DNA from: Rhizobium sp. SL42
GTDB taxonomy: Bacteria > Pseudomonadota > Alphaproteobacteria > Rhizobiales > Rhizobiaceae
Direction of reading: 5' to 3'
DNA length: 64,000 bases
Assembly: GCF_021729845.1 (NCBI RefSeq)
Contig: NZ_CP063397.1
Span: 3,999,938-4,063,937 of the forward strand
Shown: piece by piece, positions 7,745 to 17,136 of the stretch
How the letters are laid out: each line of letters begins with the position of its first letter
Position numbering within the stretch: the stretch's first letter is position 1
The notes under the pieces: generated by a model
Seen by the model: only the letters and a program-made list of their open reading frames with translations
Databases searched by the model: none
What the model was told of the DNA's origin: nothing
Made by a program: the position numbers and the translations under genes

Positions 7745-8929
7745 ATGCCCAGCTTCATGTCGTTCGATCAGAAATTTACCGCCGACCTCGCCCAACTGAC
7801 CGAACTGAGGCGTGATCTGCATGCCCATCCGGAACTGGGCTTTGAAGAAGATCGCACCAGCGACATCGTCGCGCGCACTCTGGAAGGCGCAGGCATCAGC
7901 GTCCATCGCGGCCTCGGCAAAACCGGCGTGGTCGGCTCGCTGCAGATCGGCAACGGCACAAGACGTATCGGCCTGCGCGCCGACATGGATGCGCTCGCCA
8001 TGCCGGAAACGGCGGAGCGGTCCTACAAATCGACAGTGCCCGGCAAGATGCATGCATGCGGCCATGACGGACACACGGCCATGTTGCTCGGAGCGGCGCT
8101 TTACCTGGCCCGCAGCCGCACATTTTCGGGTACCGTCCATTTCATCTTCCAGCCGGCCGAAGAGGGCCGCGGCGGCGCGAAACGCATGGTCGAAGACGGT
8201 CTTTTCGATCTTTTCCCCTGCGATGCCGTCTATGGCCTGCACAACATGCCCGGCCTCGCGGTCGACGAGATGGCCGTGGTTGAAGGTCCGCAGCTTGCAT
8301 CCTCCGACAGCTGGCGCGTCACCTTTCGCGGTACCGGAACCCACGGCGCCAAACCGCATCTGGGGCGTGATCCGATCACGGCCATGGGCACGTTCCTGAG
8401 CGCCCTGCAGACCATTCCCGGCCGCGTGGTGGACCCACTGCAGCCATCGGTTGTCAGCGCCTGCTCGATCCGCGCAGGCGATCCGAAAGCATTGAATGTC
8501 ATCCCTGATATGGTCGATATTGGCGGCACCGCCCGCGCCTACACGCCCGAGGTGCGCGACCAGCTCGAGACAGAAATCGGCCGGCTCGCCCGCGGCACGG
8601 CGGAAATGTACGGAATTGCCGCCGACTACCAGTTCGAGCGCCGCATACCACCGGTCGTCAACAATGCCGGCGCGACCGTCAGGGCGCTCAATGCTGCAAA
8701 ATCCGTCTTCGGCAAGAAGACCTGCACGGCCTTCCCGCCATCGACCGCGGGTGACGATTTTGCCTTCTTCGGTGCGGCAGTTCCGGGTTGCTATGTCTGG
8801 CTCGGCAACGGCCCGGCCGTCGATGGCGCCCTGCACCACAATACGGCTTATGACTTCAACGACGATGCCATTCCCTATGGCATCGCCTATTGGTCGACAC
8901 TGGTCGAGCAGGAGCTGAGCACCGCCTAG
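7745..8929 (+). CDS. M20 family metal-dependent amidohydrolase (hippurate hydrolase-like)
   Basis: A 394-residue M20D peptidase/amidohydrolase. The family hydrolyses N-acyl amino acids or related amides using two metal ions. Visible are LRRDLHAHPELGFEE, the metal-binding GKMHACGHDGHTAML, the catalytic-glutamate segment FQPAEEGRGGAKRM, and the lid-domain region with GTGTHGAKPHLGRDP. ATG 7757 is an alternative start four codons downstream; neither has ideally placed SD spacing. The stop codon shares the CTAG palindrome with the stop of the convergent adenine deaminase gene. The true substrate is unknown, and the neighbourhood hints at nitrogen scavenging. Confidence 0.85.
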   Translation: MPSFMSFDQKFTADLAQLTELRRDLHAHPELGFEEDRTSDIVARTLEGAGISVHRGLGKTGVVGSLQIGNGTRRIGLRADMDALAMPETAERSYKSTVPGKMHACGHDGHTAMLLGAALYLARSRTFSGTVHFIFQPAEEGRGGAKRMVEDGLFDLFPCDAVYGLHNMPGLAVDEMAVVEGPQLASSDSWRVTFRGTGTHGAKPHLGRDPITAMGTFLSALQTIPGRVVDPLQPSVVSACSIRAGDPKALNVIPDMVDIGGTARAYTPEVRDQLETEIGRLARGTAEMYGIAADYQFERRIPPVVNNAGATVRALNAAKSVFGKKTCTAFPPSTAGDDFAFFGAAVPGCYVWLGNGPAVDGALHHNTAYDFNDDAIPYGIAYWSTLVEQELSTA

Positions 8930-10710
8930 AGTTCTTCGACAACCGGGCTTTCCAGCAGCCTTCCAGTCAGCACGTCGGCAATGCCGCGATCTGTCTGGTG
9001 CGGACCGACATTGCAGGCAAGCGTCGCCCCAAAACAGGCCTTGAAGACGAGATAGGGCGGCTGCCATGTGACAATGCGGTCCATGGCGGCCCGCACGGCC
9101 TGGAATTCATGTGCCACGTCCGAGAGCGGCGCATCTGAGACGAGCCCGGCCAAGGGTAACGGCAGCAACGCATCGATCGCGCTTTGCGACACCACGACCA
9201 TGCCGCCGCCAGCCTCGATCAGGGCATTGGCGGCGATTGCCATATCCTCGGGATTGGATCCGAAGACAGTCAGATTGTGGCTGTCATGCGAAACGGTCGT
9301 GGCAAAGGCACCGCGCCACTGCCCCCAGCCGGTGAGAAAACCGACGCGCGGCCGGCTGTCGGCGAGCCCATGCCGATGGGCAACGGCAATCAGCGTCGCA
9401 TCGTCTGGCGGCACGACGAAACCATCGCGCACCTCCGTTTCGCGTTCGCCCCATTGCGTAAACCGGGGTCTGTCGATGGTTGCGACCTTGACCTTCCCGG
9501 CAGTGGACGCAATCCGGAAGTCGTCGGCTGCCAGCGGCGCAATCTTCATGGTGCTGGTCAGCGCCGCAACCGGCAGCGCTGTTGCCTGCTTGATCAAGCG
9601 CCCTTCAAGGGCCACCGGCTCGCCGTTGACGATGACGTGTCGTGCTTGAAACTGCTTCAGGTCTTCGAACATCACGATATCGGCCCGGCGCCCGGCGGCG
9701 ATCAAACCAAGATCGCTGCGTCCGAGCCTTTGCGCCGCATTGAGCGTAGCTGCCCTTAATGCCCATTCCGCCGGCAAACCGTAGCGTACCAACCGGCGCA
9801 CCACATCATCGAGACCACCGCCCGCTGACAGATCGTCAGGAAAGACGTCGTCCGTGCAAAGCGTTACCGTTTGTGGCAAATGGCCAAGCGCATTCAACGC
9901 CTGGACGAATTCCGGCAGCAGATGGTCATGCGACCCCCGCATCTCGATCGCCAGCCCGGCCCGCAGCTTCGCCAGCAGATCCTCGGCCGATGTCAGTTCA
10001 TGGTCCGAGCTGACACCAGCCGTCATGAACGCATTGAGGTCGCGCCCGACCAGACCGCGGGCATGGCCAAAGACCGGCTTCCCTGATGCAAGACCTGCCT
10101 GGACGATGGCATGCATGCGGGCATCGCCTTCGATCACGCCGCGCATGTTCATCATTTCCGCAATGCCACCGACAGCCGGATTTGCAAGGAGATCGGCGAT
10201 GATTTTGTCGTCGAAGTCCGCACCACCCAGTTCCAGTCCAGGCGCCGATGGCACGCAGGACGGCGCCAGCATGACGACCCGAAGTGGCAAATCCACCGCG
10301 GCGTCGAGTGCCCATTCGACGCCTTTCATCCCCAGGACGTTGCCGAACTCATGCGGATCCCAGACGATGGTCGTGACGCCCCGCGGCACCACGGCATCCG
10401 CATAGACAGCAGGCGTCACCATCGAACTTTCGATATGCATGTGCATGTCGATCAGGCCGGGCGAAAGATAGAGCCCGGATGCATCGATAACCTCGGCGGC
10501 ATCGGTGCGCGTGCCCGGCGCGTGCACGCTGGCGATCAGGGGACCGACCAGTCCGACATCGGCCAAGCGCCGTTCGCCGGTGACCATATCAACGACGGTG
10601 CCGCCGGTGATCAGGCGATCGAATGCAGTATCGCCCCGCGCAGCAGCAACACCACGGCTGCGCAACGCGGAACTGGCGAGATCAGCCGGTTCAAGCCGGG
10701 AAGCGGTCAT
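8926..10710 (-). CDS. ade: Adenine deaminase
   Basis: A 594-residue enzyme of the Ade amidohydrolase family, which converts adenine to hypoxanthine plus ammonia in the cytoplasm. Visible are the metal-binding LIDMHMHIESSM after the beta-barrel entry, VPRGVTTIVWDPHEFGNVLG, PVFGHARGL and the C-terminal adenine-deaminase domain (SHDSHNLTVFGSN). It is the last gene of the LacI-led operon; its start overlaps the nucleoside hydrolase stop by 4 bp (ATGA). In this order, adenine freed by the nucleoside hydrolase would be deaminated at once. Length fits the longer bacterial Ade proteins. Confidence 0.93.
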   Translation of the reverse strand: MTASRLEPADLASSALRSRGVAAARGDTAFDRLITGGTVVDMVTGERRLADVGLVGPLIASVHAPGTRTDAAEVIDASGLYLSPGLIDMHMHIESSMVTPAVYADAVVPRGVTTIVWDPHEFGNVLGMKGVEWALDAAVDLPLRVVMLAPSCVPSAPGLELGGADFDDKIIADLLANPAVGGIAEMMNMRGVIEGDARMHAIVQAGLASGKPVFGHARGLVGRDLNAFMTAGVSSDHELTSAEDLLAKLRAGLAIEMRGSHDHLLPEFVQALNALGHLPQTVTLCTDDVFPDDLSAGGGLDDVVRRLVRYGLPAEWALRAATLNAAQRLGRSDLGLIAAGRRADIVMFEDLKQFQARHVIVNGEPVALEGRLIKQATALPVAALTSTMKIAPLAADDFRIASTAGKVKVATIDRPRFTQWGERETEVRDGFVVPPDDATLIAVAHRHGLADSRPRVGFLTGWGQWRGAFATTVSHDSHNLTVFGSNPEDMAIAANALIEAGGGMVVVSQSAIDALLPLPLAGLVSDAPLSDVAHEFQAVRAAMDRIVTWQPPYLVFKACFGATLACNVGPHQTDRGIADVLTGRLLESPVVEEL

Positions 10711-11630
10711 CGGGAAGCCTCGAAGGCAAGGGCGTCGAGAATGACAGACTTCAACCGGTCACGGTCGCTGTCAATCGCCAGCCGTGCATTGAAGGTCGCG
10801 TGGCTGGCCCGGTGTTCGACGACTGTGCGGCCGCGCGTCACCGTCCCGGCAAGCTCCATCTGCAAGCCGACAGGCTGCCATGTCACAAGATCCGGGTGGA
10901 CAAACGCGGCCGCTGCCGCAGGGTCGTAAAGCGCCATGGCCTTTCGGCCTCTGCTTGTTGCGATGGCGACAAAGCCACCGAACAGGTCCGCCAGCAGCGG
11001 CGCATTGCGACCCCCGAACCCACGAAGATGATCAGCCTCTTCGGGCAAGCTCAGGATCTGACGACAAAAATCGAGATCAATCACGTTCAGCGACACACCG
11101 TGTGCAAGAACGATGGCCACCGCCTCGGGATCGGCAAGGGCATTGAATTCAGCGGACGCCGTGTGGTTGCCACGGGTGGCACCGCCGCCCATCCAGGTCA
11201 GGTCGCCAATCTTCTCGACAAGATCGGGCCGGGCAAGAACGAGCGCCGCGATGTTGCTCAGCGGTCCAAGCGCCAGGATCCGGCGCGGTTCGTCTCTCGC
11301 CTCAAGCCAGCGCACCAGAGCATCGAATGCCCGTTCTCCCTGCACCGGCTCCATCACCGGCAGCGCCAGCCCAAGAGTCGGGATGCCGGTATCGCCAAGG
11401 ATCGCCTGCGCGGTCTCGATGGGGCCGATTACCGGGCGGTCGCGACCGATCGAAACCGGATACTGCCAGCCGAACACCGCACGTGCAGCCGCTGCATTTC
11501 GACGAACCTGATCCATCGGCGTGTTGCCGAATACCAGCGAAGTCCCGTCGATTTCCAGCCCCGACCGCGCCACCGTCAAGATGGCGGCGATGTCGTCGAA
11601 GCCCATATCGGTATCGATCCAGATTCCCAT
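10707..11630 (-). CDS. Inosine/uridine-preferring nucleoside hydrolase
   Basis: A 307-residue nucleoside hydrolase that splits ribonucleosides into base and ribose. The Ca2+-binding N-terminus is MGIWIDTDMGFDDIAAIL (DxDxxxDD), followed by the family segments GNTPMDQVRRNAAAA and ALGPLSNIAALVLA. The frame is open upstream, but ATG 11630 gives the canonical N-terminus and lies 1 bp after the stop of the ABC ATPase gene. It is followed by adenine deaminase with a 4-bp overlap. The pairing suggests that adenosine or other purine nucleosides are the imported substrates; this is inference. Confidence 0.9.
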   Translation of the reverse strand: MGIWIDTDMGFDDIAAILTVARSGLEIDGTSLVFGNTPMDQVRRNAAAARAVFGWQYPVSIGRDRPVIGPIETAQAILGDTGIPTLGLALPVMEPVQGERAFDALVRWLEARDEPRRILALGPLSNIAALVLARPDLVEKIGDLTWMGGGATRGNHTASAEFNALADPEAVAIVLAHGVSLNVIDLDFCRQILSLPEEADHLRGFGGRNAPLLADLFGGFVAIATSRGRKAMALYDPAAAAAFVHPDLVTWQPVGLQMELAGTVTRGRTVVEHRASHATFNARLAIDSDRDRLKSVILDALAFEASR

Positions 11631-11631
11631 G

Positions 11632-12657
11632 TCAGGCAAACCGCTCGAGCCGGGCAGCCTTGTCGACCGGCAGATCGAAGGCGATGTCCTGTCCCGGCAG
11701 GATAGCCTGGCGTTCGGCATCGGTCTCCGCCTTGATCCATCCGATCGCCGTTTCGAGCACATATTCCCGGCTGCTGCCGGCAAAGGAGGTTCCCCGGATT
11801 GTCCCCGTGAACGGTCCTCCGCCAAGCGGGACCGCCCCCGGTCGCCAGGCGAGACCGGCAGCATCCGGAACCCCGGCGCCAAGGGAAATTTCCTTGTCGC
11901 CCACCATCAGCTTGCCGTCGCGAAGTTCGAAAATATTCTCGAAGCCGACAAAGTCCGCGACGAACCGCGAAACCGGCGCATTGTAGATCTCCTCCGGCGT
12001 GCCGATCTGCTCGATCGCGCCGTTCTTCATAACCACGATCCGGTCAGCCAGAGCCAGCGCCTCGACCTGGTCATGAGTGACGAAGATCATCGTCACACCG
12101 GTCTCGCGCTGCACGCGCTGCAATTCGGTACGCATTTCGAGCCGAAGCCGCGCATCAAGGTTGGAGAGCGGTTCGTCGAGCAGCAGAACTTTCGGCTCCA
12201 TGACCATCGAACGCGCCAATGCCACGCGCTGTTGCTGGCCACCGGAGAGTTCCGGCGGTTTACGGCCAGCGAATTCGGCCAGCCCCACTGATTTCAGGCC
12301 GCCGCGCACCTTGTCTTCCAACTCGACACCGCGCATGCCTTTCAATTTGAGACCGAAGGCGACATTCTCGAACACGGTCAAATGAGGGAACAGCGCATAG
12401 GATTGGAACACCAGCCCGACGGCACGCTTGTTCGCCGCAACCCGCGTTATGTCGACGCCATCCAGCACGATACGCCCGCCACTCGGGTTGAGCAGCCCGG
12501 CGATGGACCGCATCGTCGTCGTCTTGCCGCACCCGGATGGCCCCAGCAGCGCCAGCAGCTCACCCTTGCGGATAGTGAGGTCGAGATCCTTGACCGCAGG
12601 CGTCTTGCCGTAACGCAGTGTCAGCTTGTCGAGTGTCAGAAAATCTTGGTCAGACAT
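11632..12657 (-). CDS. ABC transporter ATP-binding protein (PotA-like)
   Basis: A 341-residue ATPase with Walker A LLGPSGCGKTTTM, Q-loop VFQSYALFPHLTV, signature LSGGQQQRVALARSM, Walker B VLLLDEPLSNLDARL and a C-terminal TOBE domain (about residues 260-340). It belongs to the spermidine/putrescine/iron/thiamin importer class. I chose ATG 12657, which overlaps the end of the permease gene by 8 bp (ATGTCTGA). A long upstream open frame is only a shadow of that permease. The operon context with nucleoside hydrolase and adenine deaminase points to a purine or nucleoside substrate rather than a polyamine. Confidence 0.9.
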   Translation of the reverse strand: MSDQDFLTLDKLTLRYGKTPAVKDLDLTIRKGELLALLGPSGCGKTTTMRSIAGLLNPSGGRIVLDGVDITRVAANKRAVGLVFQSYALFPHLTVFENVAFGLKLKGMRGVELEDKVRGGLKSVGLAEFAGRKPPELSGGQQQRVALARSMVMEPKVLLLDEPLSNLDARLRLEMRTELQRVQRETGVTMIFVTHDQVEALALADRIVVMKNGAIEQIGTPEEIYNAPVSRFVADFVGFENIFELRDGKLMVGDKEISLGAGVPDAAGLAWRPGAVPLGGGPFTGTIRGTSFAGSSREYVLETAIGWIKAETDAERQAILPGQDIAFDLPVDKAARLERFA

Positions 12658-13429
12658 AGCGGGAGAACCCCAGAAAACGCTCGGCGAGGAAAACGATGCC
12701 GATGGAGAGGAAGGCAAGCAGCGACGAGAGCGCTGCGATGGATGGGTCGAAGACGATTTCCATGTAGCCGAGCATGTCGATCGGCAGGGTGCGCACGCCG
12801 GGTCCAGACAGGAACAGCGAGACCGGCACCTGATTGAAGCTGGTGACGAAACCGAGGATGAAGGCCGAAAGAATGCCGCCACGAATATTGGGCATGACGA
12901 CGCGGAAGAAAGCGCCGAGCCGTGTCGAGCCAAGCAGGACGGCCGCCTCCTCGATATCGGAGCGCAGATTGTTCAGGCTGGCCGAGACCACACGCACGGC
13001 ATAGGGGAGAACCAGCGCCGTGTGCGCGAGAAACAGTGCCAGTGTGATGTTGATCTGGAACGGCACGACGAAGTAGCGCAGCAGTGCAAGCCCGACGATG
13101 ATGCCGGGTACGATGATCGGCGCGGACACCACGGTTTTCACCGTTTCGGAAAACGGCAACTGGTATCGCGACATCGCATAGGCCGCCGGAATGCCGAGGA
13201 TCAGGGCGGCACCGGTGCCGCCGATCGCCAGGAACATCGAGGTGACGAAGCTCTCGCGGAAACTCTCGACCGTGAAGACCTTCGCGATCCACTTGAGCGA
13301 GAAGCCCTGCGGCGGAAAGGCGAGCGTATCGCCGGCGGAAAAGGATGCGGCAACGATGATCAGGAACGGCCCGATCAGGAAGATCATCAGCAGGCCAAGC
13401 GTAACCCAGGTGAAAAGACGCTGGGTCAT
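12650..13429 (-). CDS. ABC transporter permease (PotC-like)
   Basis: A 259-residue inner-membrane permease with about six helices and the EAA-type cytoplasmic loop EEAAVLLGSTRLGAFFRVVMPNI split over two turns. It is the second of two BPD_transp_1 permeases in this importer. It overlaps the preceding permease gene by 4 bp and the ATPase gene by 8 bp. Substrate is as argued for the operon: probably a purine nucleoside or base, unproven. Confidence 0.88.
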   Translation of the reverse strand: MTQRLFTWVTLGLLMIFLIGPFLIIVAASFSAGDTLAFPPQGFSLKWIAKVFTVESFRESFVTSMFLAIGGTGAALILGIPAAYAMSRYQLPFSETVKTVVSAPIIVPGIIVGLALLRYFVVPFQINITLALFLAHTALVLPYAVRVVSASLNNLRSDIEEAAVLLGSTRLGAFFRVVMPNIRGGILSAFILGFVTSFNQVPVSLFLSGPGVRTLPIDMLGYMEIVFDPSIAALSSLLAFLSIGIVFLAERFLGFSRYV

Positions 13430-14253
13430 GCGCGGTTCCTTGCTGTGGCCAAGCGCTTGAGCAACAGGTTCGCAGCAAAGCTCATGACGATGAGGATAAA
13501 GGCGATGACGCTGGCGGCCACGAAGTCGTTGGCGACCGTCACGCGTTGGTAAAGCAGAGTTTCAAGCATGAGAACCTTGGAGCCGCCCAAGATTGCGGGC
13601 GTGATATAGGCGGTCATCGAACCGGTGAAGACGAGGGTTCCACCGATGACAAGACCTTCCTTCGTCAGCGGCAGGATGATCTTCCAGAACACCTGGAACC
13701 AGTTTGCGCCGAGTACGCGCGCTGCAGGCACCGCGTCGCGTGGCATGTTTTCGAGCGCGCTGACCAGCGACAGGATCATCAGCGGCAGGAAAAGCTGCAG
13801 CAGGCCAATGAACACGGCCGTCTCGGTAAACAGCAGCCGGATCGGCGTGTCGGACAGGCCAAGCCCGGTAATGAACTCGTTGACGATGCCGGTACGGCCC
13901 AAGATGACGATCCAGGCATAGGTGCGCGCCACCGGCGAAATCATCAATGGGAGAACCACGAGCCCGACCATCCAGCCTTTGCCTTCAGGCGGTAGACTGA
14001 CGATGGCATAGGCTGCCGCGTAGCCGATCACCGCCGAAACCACGGTCAAGATGGCACCAAGACGCAATGTCCGGAGGAAAACGGTGCGATTGAGCGGCTC
14101 GGAGAAGAAACCGGTAAAGGCCGAAAGGGTCCAGCCATCGGTGTTGCGAAACCCTTCCGCCAAAAGCAGCACGACCGGCATCAGGAAAACCACCGCCGCA
14201 AAGATCGCGGCGGGCAGAGCAAGCGCCAGGGCTTCCATTCGGTTCTGAAACAT
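13426..14253 (-). CDS. ABC transporter permease (PotB-like)
   Basis: A 275-residue permease of the BPD_transp_1 family. Hydrophobic segments include ALALPAAIFAAVVFLMPVVL near the N-terminus, and the EAA loop is around AARVLGANWFQVFWKIILPL. It forms the heterodimeric channel with the PotC-like protein encoded immediately downstream. A gap of about 100 bp with a stem-loop separates it from the binding-protein gene, as often seen where the binding protein must be made in excess. Confidence 0.88.
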   Translation of the reverse strand: MFQNRMEALALALPAAIFAAVVFLMPVVLLLAEGFRNTDGWTLSAFTGFFSEPLNRTVFLRTLRLGAILTVVSAVIGYAAAYAIVSLPPEGKGWMVGLVVLPLMISPVARTYAWIVILGRTGIVNEFITGLGLSDTPIRLLFTETAVFIGLLQLFLPLMILSLVSALENMPRDAVPAARVLGANWFQVFWKIILPLTKEGLVIGGTLVFTGSMTAYITPAILGGSKVLMLETLLYQRVTVANDFVAASVIAFILIVMSFAANLLLKRLATARNRA

Positions 14254-14348
14254 AGACGAGGCTTTCAGCGCTAAGGAGGATCAAGCGGGATGCGATGGCG
14301 AGCCGAAGCTCCTCCACCGCACCCCTTGCCTTGGGAGGCATTCATAGG

Positions 14349-14370
14349 GGTCGGATCTTACTGTCCGACC
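14349..14370 (-). terminator. Stem-loop spanning the stop codon of the binding-protein gene
   Basis: GGTCGGA and TCCGACC pair as a 7-bp stem around an eight-base loop that contains the TAA stop codon of the PotD-like gene. There is no U-tract. It is probably an mRNA-processing or stabilising element between binding-protein and permease genes, comparable to the hairpins at 5659-5692 and 55035-55062. Confidence 0.45.
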
Positions 14371-15383
14371 TTGGCATTCCATTCCGAAAGCCAGGCATCC
14401 CGGTTGTCGAGGGCAGCAGCCGACGGAATGAGCGTCAGGCTCTTGGCCGTTTCCTGCCCATAGGTCAGGTTCTCGGCGATCTCGTCAGAAACCTTGACGT
14501 CAGCATTGGCCGGGCTGTCGACCAGCTGTTCGGCGAGTTTTGTCTGGATTTCGGTCGAGAGCCAGAAATCCATGAATTCAAGCGCCAGGTCCTGGTTTTT
14601 CGAGCCCTTGGCAAGCACCATGACGTTCATGCCGCCGGTCTGGCCTTCCTTTGGTGTCGCCCAGGCGAGCGGCAGATCCAGCTTGTTGAAGGGAGCCCAG
14701 GTGAAGCGGCCGATCGGTGCCGCCCAGATTTCCTCCTGCTGCATCAGCTGCACCAGCTGCGACGACTTAACGTAGAAGGTGACCAGTTCGTCCTTCTTTT
14801 CGCCAACGGCGGCAATCGGTGTCTTGAGATCGGCAGCGTCATTGCCGAGAGCTTTGCCGAGCATGAACAGCGACGGCGGACCCTGATTGGTGGTGACGTT
14901 CGGGAAGGCGACATGGCCGACATTTTCCGGCTTCAGCAGGTCGGCCCAGCTCTCGATCTTCATCTTGTCGGTACGGTAGACGATGGAGGTGGCATAGAAG
15001 GTGTAGCCGACGCTCATGCCGTCACCGTTCGGATCCTTGGCGATGTCGTAGAGCTTGCCGTAGTTGGAAAGCTTCGACGTATCGATCTTTTCGATCAGAT
15101 CCTTGCGCGTGGCAGACAAGGCATCCGCCATCGAGACGACAGCCATGTCGACGACCGGATTGTCCTTGTTGGCTTCCATCTTGGCCAGACGTTCGACGCT
15201 GTTGCCGGTCTCGACCACCAGCTTGCAGCCGCATTTGGCTTCGAACGGATCGTAGACGATCGCCTTGAATTCGTCCTGCGCCAGGGCGTAGACGGAAATC
15301 GTCAGTGTCTTTTCCTGAGCCTGGGCAGCGCCCATGGTCAGCATCAGCGCAGTTGCCGATGCCAGCATTGTCTTATTGATCAC
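14358..15383 (-). CDS. ABC transporter substrate-binding protein (PotD/SBP family 1-like)
   Basis: A 341-residue periplasmic protein with a Sec signal peptide (TMLASATALMLTMGAAQAQ) and a mature start EKTLTISVYALAQDEFKA. The fold is the extracellular solute-binding class used by polyamine, iron and thiamin importers. I chose the GTG at 15383: an AAGGAGA ribosome site lies about 7 bases before it, whereas the in-frame ATG at 15368 is too far away. The start overlaps the end of the LacI gene by 11 bp. A CGC cysteine pair (PFEAKCGCKLVVETGN) in the mature protein could form a disulfide. Confidence 0.88.
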   Translation of the reverse strand: MINKTMLASATALMLTMGAAQAQEKTLTISVYALAQDEFKAIVYDPFEAKCGCKLVVETGNSVERLAKMEANKDNPVVDMAVVSMADALSATRKDLIEKIDTSKLSNYGKLYDIAKDPNGDGMSVGYTFYATSIVYRTDKMKIESWADLLKPENVGHVAFPNVTTNQGPPSLFMLGKALGNDAADLKTPIAAVGEKKDELVTFYVKSSQLVQLMQQEEIWAAPIGRFTWAPFNKLDLPLAWATPKEGQTGGMNVMVLAKGSKNQDLALEFMDFWLSTEIQTKLAEQLVDSPANADVKVSDEIAENLTYGQETAKSLTLIPSAAALDNRDAWLSEWNAKVGQ

Positions 15384-16452
15384 CTGTGTTCTCCTTCTGG
15401 GGGGATGATGATGCAACACGCGCCTCCACCGGAGCGGTCGTCTGTCGCATGACCAATTGCATCGGCACTTTCTTGATATCCGCCGAAACCACGCTGCCGT
15501 TCGTGGTATCGGGGCTGGAAGTGGTTGTCGGCTCGCCCAGAATGGCGCGGGCAAGTGCTCCGACGGCTATGTCTGCGATTGTCGCCATGTCCATGCGAAT
15601 GCTTGTCAGGCTCGGCGTCACAACGGACGACCAGACCAGATCATCGAAGCCCGCAACACTGACATCCTCGGGCACCTTGACGCCGGCCCGCTGCAATTCA
15701 GTAAGTGCGCGCAGGGCATGCAGGTCCGAGACGGCCGCAATGGCGGTCAGGCCGTTGGCGACCTTGTCGGCGAGCCCGAGCGTACAGCCCTTGCCGTTTT
15801 TCTCTTCGAGTGTCTCGATCCAGATCACCTCGGCGCTGCCGCCGACAGGAAGGCGGGATTTCATCCCGCCGATCCGGTCGCTCTGCACAATCGAGGCCGG
15901 GTTGTTGCCGATCAGCAGGAATTTGCGGTGCCCAAGTGCGACCAGATGATCGATCAGGATCTGCCCGCCCTGCCAGTGATCCGCCGACACGGTATTGCCC
16001 GGCGTCGACGGACTGTCGATGACCGCGACAGGGCAGCCGACATCGGCAATGCGCGTTCCGCGCCGCGGCACGATGACGATGCCGTCAACGCCGCGCTCAA
16101 TCAGCCGGTTGATCGCTTCGGTCTGCATCGCGACGTCCCCGCGGGAATCGGCGATGAGCACCCCGTAACCGGCCTCGCTCGCTGCGAAATCGATCGCCTG
16201 GGCGATCTGCGGAAACAGTGGGTTGGCAATATCCGGCAACACGAGACCGAGCACACCCGTGCGGCCGGTTCGAAGCGCCCTGCCCGCCTGGCTCGGCACA
16301 TAGCCAAGCTCCGCCGCCTTGGTGCGCACACGCGTAATCAATTCGGGAGACACCCGGCCCTTGCCCGACAGTGCATTGGATACCGTCGCCACAGACACGC
16401 CGAGGGCTTCGGCGATATGCGCAAGGCTCGATCCGGGACGGGCTATGGCCAA
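15373..16452 (-). CDS. LacI-family transcriptional regulator, first gene of the purine/nucleoside operon
   Basis: A 359-residue LacI/GalR repressor. The HTH (LAHIAEALGVSVATVSNALS) starts at about residue 10 and is followed by the hinge (GYVPSQAGRALRTGRTG) and a periplasmic-binding-like effector domain (VLGLVLPDIANPLFPQIAQA). The predicted start is a TTG; no in-frame ATG or GTG lies close upstream, so the exact start is uncertain. It overlaps the binding-protein gene by 11 bp and so appears to lead the operon lacI-SBP-permeases-ATPase-nucleoside hydrolase-ade. The perfect palindrome just upstream implies autoregulation. The ligand may be a purine or nucleoside (inference). Confidence 0.88.
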   Translation of the reverse strand: MAIARPGSSLAHIAEALGVSVATVSNALSGKGRVSPELITRVRTKAAELGYVPSQAGRALRTGRTGVLGLVLPDIANPLFPQIAQAIDFAASEAGYGVLIADSRGDVAMQTEAINRLIERGVDGIVIVPRRGTRIADVGCPVAVIDSPSTPGNTVSADHWQGGQILIDHLVALGHRKFLLIGNNPASIVQSDRIGGMKSRLPVGGSAEVIWIETLEEKNGKGCTLGLADKVANGLTAIAAVSDLHALRALTELQRAGVKVPEDVSVAGFDDLVWSSVVTPSLTSIRMDMATIADIAVGALARAILGEPTTTSSPDTTNGSVVSADIKKVPMQLVMRQTTAPVEARVASSSPQKENTGDQ

Positions 16453-16469
16453 GAGAGTGTCCAGCAGCG

Positions 16470-16487
16470 TGATTAAACGTTTAATCA
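16470..16487. promoter_or_regulatory. LacI-type operator, 18-bp perfect palindrome
   Basis: TGATTAAACGTTTAATCA is a perfect palindrome with the central CG typical of LacI/GalR operators. It ends about 18 bases upstream of the TTG start of the LacI-family gene. Its position over the likely promoter indicates repression of the whole lacI-led purine/nucleoside operon by its own first product. Confidence 0.85.
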
Positions 16488-17136
16488 GCTTAACCCAGAT
16501 GATCTGCCTTGTCCACGTTTAGATTTGGAGAGCTGGAATGAGTACCATTGCAATTTAGCCCAACAGGAGGCGCAACCTGCGATGGCCACAACGACGCATG
16601 GATTGTATGTGCCGCAGCGGATTTTTTTTGGGCTGTTTTACATGCTTTGATTGCAACAAAAGGAAACATGATCGGCAAAACGCCACCTCATAAATGAGGT
16701 GACTGAGGGTGCCTGAAATTACGCCAGCCGATTGCACTTTTCAGCAGCACGCGACCAAAAAATCACTGGGGAATTTTCTCAACGATGGATAAAGCCAAAT
16801 AATTACATATGGATAAATCAATGCCAACTGAGAAATTCGCGTGAATTATGCATGCGCGTTCGTGGCTTGCTCTTCGCATCGCGTCTAAAAATGAGCAAAT
16901 CGACGGCGATCTTCCCCACCCGGGATTTTGATCCCAGTCGCAACGACTATTCACGTCGGCCCTTAAACCTCTTTTAACTCTGCTAGTCAAAATTGTAGCA
17001 AGGAATCGGATTCAAACGGCGCAACAGTACACGCCCCGGTTCCAGCGGCTGCATGAAGCAACTCGATCCTCGCAATCTGACCAATTAGCCCTTCTCCAGG
17101 CGGCGTGCCCAATGGCATTTCGCATCAGGGGACAGT
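16488..17136. other. Divergent intergenic region, about 650 bp, between the LacI operon and the chemosensory cluster
   Basis: This stretch is AT-richer than its surroundings and should hold the promoter of the chemosensory cluster. The open frames in it (for example 16732-16977) lack recognisable protein features and good ribosome sites. The only clear structure is a hairpin with 7-bp arms CACCTCA/TGAGGTG (16684-16701) and no T-run. No tRNA or small RNA was recognised. Confidence 0.4.

Noticed and set aside
16684..16701. Hairpin CACCTCA/TGAGGTG as a terminator
   Set aside because: Only seven base pairs, no T-run in either direction, and no gene ends beside it.
16732..16977. Possible 81-residue gene in the gap before the chemosensory cluster
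   Set aside because: No ribosome site, no recognisable domain, and composition like non-coding AT-rich DNA.
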